A stretch of DNA of 5,409 bases from Methanomicrobiales archaeon. GTDB taxonomy: Archaea; Halobacteriota; Methanomicrobia; Methanomicrobiales; JACTUA01. The stretch's first letter is position 1. Each line of letters opens with the position of its first letter. The stretch covers positions 1 through 5,409 of the forward strand of contig JAJRCS010000018.1 of assembly GCA_028678815.1 (NCBI GenBank), written 5' to 3'. The position numbers and the translations under genes were made by a program. The notes beneath the pieces are model-generated. The model worked only from the letters and a program-made list of their open reading frames with translations. It was not told where the DNA came from and searched no databases. This document shows, piece after piece, positions 1 to 4,473 of this stretch.

Positions 1-52
1 CCTCGTGGAGGGGATGCTCCTCGGGCGCATCTCCCCGGTTCACTGGATCTGA
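1..52 (+). CDS. C-terminal tail of an upstream gene (partial, unidentified)
   Basis: Read from base 2, the + strand gives LVEGMLLGRISPVHWI followed by TGA at 50-52. Nearly every third position is G or C, like the certain genes of this window, and the other two + frames run on into the AT-rich intergenic DNA with unlikely composition. The fragment is too short to identify. If real, it ends about 300 bases before the next gene, so it is not in an operon with it. A chance short open stretch remains possible. Confidence 0.4.
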   Translation, partial: LVEGMLLGRISPVHWI

Positions 53-98
53 ACCCGGTCCGCCCCGTCCCTCAGCCAGGGAGTTCCACTGTCCCCTG

Positions 99-112
99 CC
101 CGGTCTTCCGGG
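99..112. repeat. Small GC hairpin
   Basis: CCCGG-TCTT-CCGGG is a perfect 5-bp stem with a 4-base loop, about 46 bases after the putative upstream stop codon. It is not followed directly by a T-run. The nearest is TTTTT at 170-174. It could be part of the 3' end of the upstream transcript, but the stem is short enough to occur by chance in GC-rich DNA. Confidence 0.3.
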
Positions 113-127
113 TGTGTATCGGTCCCG

Positions 128-145
128 GGGATGGCAGGGATGGCA
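128..145. repeat. Two tandem copies of a 9-bp unit
   Basis: GGGATGGCA occurs twice head to tail (128-136 and 137-145). It lies in the GC-rich half of the intergenic region, before the AT-rich promoter island. No function is evident. Confidence 0.5.
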
Positions 146-187
146 GAGGGTATGCCTCCGGCGGTTCTCTTTTTAAAGACATTCATA

Positions 188-199
188 ATATTTAAATAT
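188..199. repeat. 12-bp perfect AT palindrome containing a TATA-like box
   Basis: ATATTTAAATAT is a perfect palindrome and contains TTTAAATAT, which resembles an archaeal TATA box on both strands. It sits about 155 bases before the start codon of the surface-protein gene. It could be an alternative upstream promoter or a minus-strand promoter, but no convincing minus-strand gene reads away from it. Confidence 0.4.
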
Positions 200-204
200 G
201 GTAC

Positions 205-219
205 CAATCTCATGGATTG
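205..219. promoter_or_regulatory. Candidate operator: inverted repeat CAATC-N5-GATTG
   Basis: CAATC-TCATG-GATTG is a perfect inverted repeat with 5-base arms and a 5-base spacer. It lies in the AT-rich island about 90 bases upstream of the best TATA box. The geometry suits a dimeric winged-helix regulator, but it is a single copy, no cognate regulator is visible, and arms this short can arise by chance. It does not match the GGAA-N6-TTCC operator known for NrpR in Methanococcus. Confidence 0.25.
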
Positions 220-307
220 CTTTGGAGCCGAAAAACATATTAAAACCATTTTTATGCACCAATTTAACAGAAACACAATTTAAATCTATTATCAATTATT
301 GGCAATG

Positions 308-315
308 TTTAAATA
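308..315 (+). promoter_or_regulatory. TATA box of the surface-protein gene
   Basis: TTTAAATA at 308-315 matches the archaeal TATA-box style. Transcription would begin about 25 bases further on, near 335-340, leaving a short leader that just covers the ribosome binding site at 341-347. Two other TTTAAAT boxes (191-197 and 279-285) could give longer leaders. The AT-rich island from about 168 to 340 contrasts sharply with the GC-rich DNA on both sides. Confidence 0.55.
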
Positions 316-340
316 GTATGGTGTGCAATTCTATGCATTT

Positions 341-347
341 GAGGTGA
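341..347 (+). promoter_or_regulatory. Ribosome binding site that fixes the start at 353
   Basis: GAGGTGA is a full complement to the archaeal 16S rRNA 3' end and stands 5 bases before ATG at 353. This selects ATG 353 over the in-frame GTG at 323, which has no such site and would place ten extra residues, several of them charged, before the signal peptide. Confidence 0.85.
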
Positions 348-352
348 GCGAG

Positions 353-3300
353 ATGAGGTTATCCATCACTGCATTCCTGATTATCCTCATATGCACGCTC
401 TCAGCGGTGGCACAGGCGGAGGCCGCCCCGGATCACATGACCATGTCGGCGAAGGACTGGATGGTCGCAAACGGGGTGGACGTCTCGACCCTCACCGTGA
501 ACGTGTATGATGCGAGCGGGGATCCCATCCCCGTTGCCGACGTGAGCTTCCGGGTGGATGCACCCTGGACGGTATCACCTGCGGGCGGGAGGACCGACAG
601 CCTGGGAAAGGTCACCACCGTCCTCCAGCCGACGACGAAGAGCGGGGCCGCCGTCATCACGGTGAACGCCTCGGTCATCGAGGGAGGCGTGCCCCTGTTC
701 CTCGAGCAGACCTATACGCAGAATATCGATCACGCCACCCCCTTCAAGGCATCCCCTGCCTACGAGCTGAACGTGTCCGTGGGGAGCACCACGACCATCG
801 ACGTGAAGGTGACGGATGCGAACGGGAACAACGTGGATAACCGGAACGCCGTGGAGACGGTCCAGTTCACGGCCTCGGGGACCGGCGATTCCGGCTTCTG
901 GGACGGCTCCTCCTTCGTGAAGGTCCTCACGGTCCCGGTGAACTCCGAGGGAATAGCCGGGGTGACCTACTTTGTCACGAAGTCGGGTTCCAACTACGTG
1001 GATATCCAGCCCCCGATACCCATAACCCACCGGCTCATCACCATCACCGGGGTGAACGACGGCCCGCCCCATGCCATCACCCAGGCCATCTCGCCCGGCG
1101 GCTTCCCGTACCCCTATACCAAGACTGACGGGAGCAGGTTCCGGGTCGTCTATACCCTCCTCGACGAGTACGGGAACCCGGCAGGGAACCGGGGCCTCCG
1201 GATCGCGACAAGCATCCCGGGCGAGGAGACCGTTCTTACGACCAACAGCAACGGGGTCGTCGCCTTCTACTACCAGAAGGATGTCGCCGGGCTCTATATC
1301 CTCACCGCCACCGCCGTGGATAACGTGACCGTCACCATCTCCCAGACCGTTGAGTTCATCGCCGCCGACCCCACCACCATGCTCCTCACCGCGAGCCCCC
1401 AGACGATGCCCTCCCGGGACGTGAAGTCCCTCGGGACCTCCACCCTCTTTGCCAAGGTCATCGATGCCAAGGGGAACCCGGTGGACGGGGAGCTCGTCAC
1501 CTTCACCATCTGGTCCTACAATGCGGGGGTCTTCAACCAGACCACGGCTCCGTCGATAGAAAACGAGACCGTCACGACCGATGTCCCCCGGGAGATCATC
1601 ACCGCCATCACCAACATAGACGGGTACGCCGAGGTCACCTTCCGGCCGGGGGCCTTCACCAAGGACCACGGTGATCCCCTCTACAGCTACACCGCCGAGG
1701 GGAACGCCCTCGTCCAGGCGACCTGGGGGGCCATCACCCACAACATCGAGCTCTCGTACAAGAATTACCCCTTCCTCTCGGTGGATGCCTATGCCGAGCC
1801 GAAGACCCTCGAGGTGAACGACACGGTGAACGTCACCATCCGGCTCAAGGGCGACGGGTGGGCCCTCCAGGTGGCCCCCATCGACGTGATCCTCCTCACG
1901 GACCGCTCGGGCTCGATGCTCTTCAACGAGTCCCTCGACTCCTCGGGAGATCCTGACACCATCATCTCCGAGTCTCCCGAGGACCGGATGGTCCATGCCA
2001 TGGACGCCGGCAAGGTCTTCGTGGACCAGATGAACAGCACCGACCGGATCGGGCTCGTCTCCTTCGGGGATCTCTCGGGCACCAACGGGTACGCCATCCT
2101 CTACGATACCGGGAACGCGACCACCGCCCCCTACATCTACGGGTACAGGTGGCGGGCCGGCCGGGATTACTCGATAAACCGGTACGGGCACGGCTCCTCC
2201 TACTACACGGATGACATCAGCTATGTCACCACCAATTACCCGGGCCACGGGTCGACCGGGAAGTACTATGGCGGGGCCATGGCCTCGGTGGACCTGCCCC
2301 TCTCCAAGGATAAGTCCACGGTGAAGAACATTGTCGGCCAGATGGTCCCGAACGGGGGCACACCCATGCGGTACGGGCTCTGGTCGGCGGTGAACCAGAT
2401 CGTGAACGACCCCGATATCCTTGCCCACCGGCGGGACGACTCGGTGAGGGCCATCGTGCTCCTCACCGACGGCGCCTGGAACACCGGCGGCGATCCCCGG
2501 GGCGGGGCCGGGGCGGCGAACCTCCCGACCATCGGTACGGGAAGCGTCATCACCTGGGCGAAGGACAACGATATCCGGATCTTCACCATCGCCCTGGGAT
2601 CTGAGCCCTACCAGGACCAGCTCCAGGCCTATGCCGACGAGACCGGCGGAAAGGCCTATCTGGCCTCCTCGGGGCTCGCCCTCGAGACCATCTACAAGGA
2701 CATCGCCGGGGAGCTCCATACCGAGGCAGGGGTCGGGACCACCATGGACCTCTCCTTCAAGAACGTCGAGGTGAACGGGGCCCTCATCCCGGGCCTCGAT
2801 GCCCTGCAGTACGTCTGCCTGCCCCCCGTCTCGACCCACGAGTTCAGCTACAACCAGACCATGCCGGTCATCGTGAACCGGTTCTATGACCAGACCGCCG
2901 ACTGGTCGGGTGACCAGAGCCTCCACTTCGATGTCGGGACCATCTTCATCGGCGGGGTCTGGGAGGCCAACTTCTCCATGAAGATCCTGAAGGACGGGAA
3001 CATCAAGATCCTTGACTCCAACTCCACCATCAAGTTCAACGACGGGTCCGAGCTCCCGCTGCCGGATACCTACATCACGGCCCGGCCGGACGACCTGGGC
3101 CATGGCCCCATGGGCATCGGGATCTGGGTGGAGGATGTCCGGAGGACGGATACCGGCCCGGCCACGGAGTTCGTGGACATCGCCTGGAACCTCACCTACG
3201 TCGGCGATGAGTCCGTCGTCCGGGAGGACATCGATATCCTCCTGGAAGGGACGAGCGACTGGAGCCACCGGCTCACCAAGTACGTGGCCCCCACGACGGA

Positions 3301-3454
3301 GAATGATGCCATGACCATGGATGTCTCGTCCCTCCCGTCGGGCACCTGGCTCGTCCGGGTGAAGGCCACCGCCCTGGATGCCGGCGAGGATGCGGGGATC
3401 ACCCAGTTCATCATCCAGAGGGCAGAGGGGACGCCGAAGATCAAGATCGGCTGA
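353..3454 (+). CDS. Large secreted protein with Ig-like repeats and a von Willebrand A domain
   Basis: This is a 1033-residue protein that probably acts outside the cell in adhesion or protein binding. Residues 1-22 form a signal peptide: MR, a hydrophobic core, and a likely cut after AQA. Four Big_1/invasin-like Ig domains follow at about 27-120, 127-232, 236-335 and 339-470; each shows a 'D..GNP' turn and a later 'T..+G.a' strand. A von Willebrand A domain spans about 512-788. Its metal-ion-dependent adhesion site looks complete: DRSGS (D517, S519, S521), T670 in GGTPM, and D706 in LLTDG. The domain is longer than usual because of a Tyr/Gly-rich insertion at about 584-646. Residues 789-1033 are beta-rich, with a fibronectin- or CARDB-like segment near 934-1027. 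There are 14 N-X-S/T sequons, fitting archaeal surface glycosylation. No C-terminal membrane helix, PGF-CTERM or other sorting signal is seen, so it is either released or held non-covalently. It has its own promoter and terminator. Domain types are confident; the ligand is unknown. Confidence 0.93.
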   Translation: MRLSITAFLIILICTLSAVAQAEAAPDHMTMSAKDWMVANGVDVSTLTVNVYDASGDPIPVADVSFRVDAPWTVSPAGGRTDSLGKVTTVLQPTTKSGAAVITVNASVIEGGVPLFLEQTYTQNIDHATPFKASPAYELNVSVGSTTTIDVKVTDANGNNVDNRNAVETVQFTASGTGDSGFWDGSSFVKVLTVPVNSEGIAGVTYFVTKSGSNYVDIQPPIPITHRLITITGVNDGPPHAITQAISPGGFPYPYTKTDGSRFRVVYTLLDEYGNPAGNRGLRIATSIPGEETVLTTNSNGVVAFYYQKDVAGLYILTATAVDNVTVTISQTVEFIAADPTTMLLTASPQTMPSRDVKSLGTSTLFAKVIDAKGNPVDGELVTFTIWSYNAGVFNQTTAPSIENETVTTDVPREIITAITNIDGYAEVTFRPGAFTKDHGDPLYSYTAEGNALVQATWGAITHNIELSYKNYPFLSVDAYAEPKTLEVNDTVNVTIRLKGDGWALQVAPIDVILLTDRSGSMLFNESLDSSGDPDTIISESPEDRMVHAMDAGKVFVDQMNSTDRIGLVSFGDLSGTNGYAILYDTGNATTAPYIYGYRWRAGRDYSINRYGHGSSYYTDDISYVTTNYPGHGSTGKYYGGAMASVDLPLSKDKSTVKNIVGQMVPNGGTPMRYGLWSAVNQIVNDPDILAHRRDDSVRAIVLLTDGAWNTGGDPRGGAGAANLPTIGTGSVITWAKDNDIRIFTIALGSEPYQDQLQAYADETGGKAYLASSGLALETIYKDIAGELHTEAGVGTTMDLSFKNVEVNGALIPGLDALQYVCLPPVSTHEFSYNQTMPVIVNRFYDQTADWSGDQSLHFDVGTIFIGGVWEANFSMKILKDGNIKILDSNSTIKFNDGSELPLPDTYITARPDDLGHGPMGIGIWVEDVRRTDTGPATEFVDIAWNLTYVGDESVVREDIDILLEGTSDWSHRLTKYVAPTTENDAMTMDVSSLPSGTWLVRVKATALDAGEDAGITQFIIQRAEGTPKIKIG

Positions 3455-3487
3455 ACGTCTCCCCCCCGAAGCTCATCCCATCATCCC

Positions 3488-3495
3488 TTTTTTTT
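3488..3495 (+). terminator. Oligo-T terminator of the surface-protein gene
   Basis: A run of eight T residues lies 34 bases after the TGA stop. Oligo-T runs without an obligatory hairpin are the usual intrinsic terminator in euryarchaea. The next gene, a tRNA, is on the opposite strand and converges on this site, so termination here would keep the long mRNA from running antisense through the tRNA. Confidence 0.7.
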
Positions 3496-3572
3496 CCCGG
3501 AAGAACCTGTGTAGAGCTGGGTGCCTGACCCCGGAATCCCGGTGCAGAAACCCCCCCTGCCGGCACGCGTTA

Positions 3573-3663
3573 CGGACCCAGCGGGAATCGAACCCGCGTC
3601 CTTGGGTCTCTTCTCCCTGTGAGGAACCGAAGCCCAAGAGGATATCCTCTACCCCATGGGTCC
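3573..3663 (-). tRNA. tRNA-Arg (anticodon TCG) with a 19-nt intron
   Basis: All arms can be drawn on the minus strand. The acceptor stem is GGACCCA with TGGGTCC. The D arm starts GGGT, with loop AGAGGATA. The anticodon stem TTGGG pairs with CCCAA. The loop is CTTCGG plus A after splicing, with anticodon TCG at 3628-3630. The variable region is GGAC. The T arm is GCGGG-TTCGATT-CCCGC and the discriminator base is G. CCA is not encoded, so it would be added by nucleotidyltransferase. The mature length is 72 nt before CCA, and the 19-nt intron lies between positions 37 and 38. TCG decodes CGA and, by wobble, other CGN arginine codons. The D stem is the weakest arm, with G-U and U-U pairs at its ends in the alignment that gives standard numbering. 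Confidence 0.95.
3608..3626 (-). other. tRNA intron with canonical bulge-helix-bulge splice motif
   Basis: The 19-nt intron, read on the minus strand, divides into T, TCCT, CACA, GGGA, GAAG and AG. Exon CTTC (32-35) pairs with intron GAAG to form the 4-bp central helix. The two 3-nt bulges are GG^T and AG^A, where ^ marks the cut. TCCT pairs with GGGA (one G-U) around a CACA loop as the outer helix. The anticodon stem is the other flanking helix. This is the complete symmetric motif cut by archaeal tRNA-splicing endonuclease. Confidence 0.93.
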
Positions 3664-3683
3664 ATCTCCCTGTTTCTCCCTGT
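3664..3683 (-). repeat. 10-bp tandem repeat at the tRNA 5' flank, also found in the intron
   Basis: Immediately upstream of the tRNA on its own strand are ACAGGGAGAA (3683-3674) and ACAGGGAGAT (3673-3664), head to tail. The same ten bases, ACAGGGAGAA, occur inside the intron (3620-3611), where they build the outer and central helices of the splice motif. The flank may be a relic of local duplication. It could also be transcribed leader if initiation lies upstream of it. Confidence 0.75.
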
Positions 3684-3685
3684 GC

Positions 3686-3694
3686 CTCTTAACC
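3686..3694 (-). promoter_or_regulatory. Possible TATA box of the tRNA gene
   Basis: On the minus strand GGTTAAGAG is the only AT-leaning stretch upstream of the tRNA, centred about 27 bases before its first base. This is the distance expected if transcription starts within a few bases of the mature 5' end. The match to a TATA box is weak. Confidence 0.35.
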
Positions 3695-3775
3695 ATTCCC
3701 GTACGCCCGCGCCGGTCCTCCGGGACGCCACCCAGTCCCGAGGGGCCCCTTTCCCCCCTGGACAATCCCGGCTCC

Positions 3776-3803
3776 GTCCAGAGGGGCCCCTGCCCCCCTG
3801 GAC
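3776..3803. repeat. Hairpin unit H, copy 2
   Basis: GTCCAG pairs with CTGGAC, then after an A/C mismatch GGGG pairs with CCCC, giving 10 of 11 pairs around a 6-base loop. The loop differs from the other copies (CCCCTG here). Confidence 0.8.
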
Positions 3804-3830
3804 GGGAGGAGCCGCTTCGCGCCTCCTCCC
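3804..3830. repeat. Hairpin in inserted element X
   Basis: GGGAGGAG (3804-3811) pairs with CTCCTCCC (3823-3830). After one C/C mismatch, CGC (3813-3815) pairs with GCG (3819-3821) around a TTC loop, giving 11 of 12 pairs. It abuts unit H directly and has no equivalent in the second half of the array. It is either an insertion in the first half or was lost from the second. Confidence 0.75.
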
Positions 3831-3884
3831 CCCCTGGACAGCTCCGCCTCCTTTGGAGCCGTCGCTCCCTGCGGGACCCGGGAT
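3825..3884. repeat. 60-bp perfect direct repeat, copy 1
   Basis: This segment is identical base for base to 3941-4000. It covers the right end of a hairpin unit (CCCCTGGAC) and most of linker b up to CCCGGGAT. Perfect identity over 60 bases implies recent duplication or gene-conversion upkeep. Confidence 0.92.
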
Positions 3885-3887
3885 CCC

Positions 3888-3915
3888 GTCCAGAGGGGCC
3901 CCTTCCCCCCTGGAC
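3888..3915. repeat. Hairpin unit H, copy 4
   Basis: It has the same stem as copy 2, including the A/C mismatch, with loop CCCCTT. The left arm overlaps the palindrome CGGGATCCCG (3879-3888) by one base. Confidence 0.8.
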
Positions 3916-3927
3916 AATCCCGGCTCC

Positions 3928-3955
3928 GTCCAGAGGGGCCCCTCCCCCCCTGGAC
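3928..3955. repeat. Hairpin unit H, copy 5
   Basis: Same stem again, with loop CCCCTC. The stem is unchanged across the three good copies while the sixth loop base varies (G, T, C). That would fit constraint on structure, though three copies are too few to prove it. Confidence 0.8.
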
Positions 3956-4000
3956 AGCTCCGCCTCCTTTGGAGCCGTCGCTCCCTGCGGGACCCGGGAT
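3941..4000. repeat. 60-bp perfect direct repeat, copy 2
   Basis: This is identical to 3825-3884 and ends exactly where the array gives way to the AT-richer dut leader (TCATCCAAAC). A second direct repeat of 41 bp (3751-3791 and 3903-3943) overlaps its left edge. Confidence 0.92.
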
Positions 4001-4004
4001 TCAT

Positions 4005-4044
4005 CCAAACGTTGAAATTGCCCTGTCTCCAAGTACGTGGTGGG
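4005..4044 (+). promoter_or_regulatory. Probable dut-nrpR promoter and leader
   Basis: The only AT-leaning stretch before dut is CAAACGTTGAAATTG (about 4006-4020), the plausible place for a TATA-like element, though no good match is seen. It lies 25-40 bases before the start codon, so the message would be leaderless or have a very short leader. GGTGG next to the ATG is too close for a normal ribosome binding site, which also fits leaderless initiation. Confidence 0.3.
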
Positions 4045-4473
4045 ATGATCCTCTCCGCATCCGAGATACGCCGCAGGCTGGATGGGGGCGGCGGCCTCGT
4101 GATCCGACCGTACAACGAGGCATCGCAGCAGCCGGCCTCGTACGATCTCCGGGTGACCGGCCACCAGATCCTGGCCCGGGGAGCCTGCACCCTCGTCCCG
4201 AGCCTCGAGTGGGTGGAACTCCCCGCCGACCTTGCCGCGACCCTCAGGTGCAGGTCCTCCTATGCCCGGCGGGGCCTCATCATCGGCGGCGGCTTCGTGG
4301 ACCCGGGGTTCCGGGGGCAGCTCACCCTCTGCCTCACCAACATGGGGGCCGAGGATATCGTGCTCCCGCCCTCGGAGCGGGTGGTACAGATGATCCTCCA
4401 CCGGGTCGAGGGAGGAACCGAGCTCTATGACGGGCGCTACCAGGACAGCAGCGGGGTGGTGAAGGCGCGATGA
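4045..4473 (+). CDS. dut: dCTP deaminase/dUTPase-family protein, probable dUTPase
   Basis: This 142-residue cytoplasmic enzyme probably hydrolyses dUTP to dUMP and diphosphate, keeping uracil out of DNA and supplying dUMP for thymidylate synthesis. Family motifs are clear: MILSASEI start, QPASYDLRV (29-37), RSSYARRG (70-77), the core VDPGFRGQLTL (85-95) with D86, and the C-terminal YDGRYQDSSGV (128-138) that closes over the nucleotide. In dCTP deaminases the core continues L-E-x-x-N, where Glu activates water for deamination. Here that place is C96 (LTLCLTN), so deamination is unlikely. The protein is also shorter than typical Dcd (about 180-200 residues), lacking part of the segment between SYDLRV and RSS. 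ATG 4045 is chosen because it gives the canonical MILS start; the open frame further upstream runs through repeats. Its stop overlaps the nrpR start, implying one operon. Databases may well name such proteins dcd. Confidence 0.85.
   Translation: MILSASEIRRRLDGGGGLVIRPYNEASQQPASYDLRVTGHQILARGACTLVPSLEWVELPADLAATLRCRSSYARRGLIIGGGFVDPGFRGQLTLCLTNMGAEDIVLPPSERVVQMILHRVEGGTELYDGRYQDSSGVVKAR
4458..4462 (+). promoter_or_regulatory. Ribosome binding site of nrpR inside dut
   Basis: GGTGA stands 7 bases before ATG 4470, within the last codons of dut. Together with the ATGA stop-start overlap it supports translational coupling of the two genes and fixes the nrpR start. Confidence 0.6.

Larger units (their letters stand above)
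3735..4000. repeat. Modular G/C-rich hairpin array between tRNA-Arg and dut
   Basis: This stretch of about 266 bases is built from three modules. H is a 28-bp near-palindrome with GTCCAG and CTGGAC ends. a is the 12-bp linker AATCCCGGCTCC. b is a linker of about 48 bp that begins AGCTCCGCCTCC and ends in the palindrome CGGGATCCCG. The order is degenerate H (3735-3763), a, H (3776-3803), X (3804-3839), b (3840-3887), H (3888-3915), a, H (3928-3955), truncated b (3956-4000). This reads as a tandem duplication of H-a-H-b. The first half is offset by 152 bases and the second by 116; the 36-base difference equals element X. Neither offset is a multiple of three, so the frame shifts between copies and coding use is unlikely. 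The open frames across it, one continuous with dut, are Pro-rich consequences of GC content. The minus strand carries repeated G4-G6 runs. Confidence 0.88.

Noticed and set aside
40..276. A 78-residue minus-strand open frame in the first intergenic region.
   Set aside because: It has a GTG start in AT-rich DNA, crosses a sharp composition change, overlaps the candidate upstream gene tail and has no ribosome binding site or motif.
323..352. GTG 323 as the start of the surface protein.
   Set aside because: ATG 353 has GAGGTGA at ideal spacing and gives a proper signal peptide. GTG 323 would add ten residues with acidic charge before it and sits before the expected transcription start.
575..3268. 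An 897-residue open frame on the minus strand inside the surface-protein gene.
   Set aside because: It is the antisense shadow of a GC3-rich gene: very rich in G, D, V, E, H and R, no recognisable domain, and no promoter. The + strand product has a clear signal peptide and domain motifs.
3735..4000. CRISPR array.
   Set aside because: Repeats are adjacent or separated by the same two linkers, not by unique spacers of constant length, and no cas gene is present.
3656..4015. A 119-residue Pro-rich + strand open frame over the array.
   Set aside because: The repeat copies fall in different frames, so no repeated peptide unit is kept. It is explained by C-rich composition.
3619..4044. In-frame extension of dut by 142 residues upstream through the repeat array.
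   Set aside because: It begins inside the tRNA gene and runs through repeats whose spacing is not a multiple of three. It gives only Pro/Ser/Arg-rich sequence, whereas the Dcd-family start MILS is at 4045.
4005..4044. NrpR operator (GGAA-N6-TTCC type) in front of dut-nrpR for autoregulation.
   Set aside because: No such inverted repeat is found there or in the first intergenic region.
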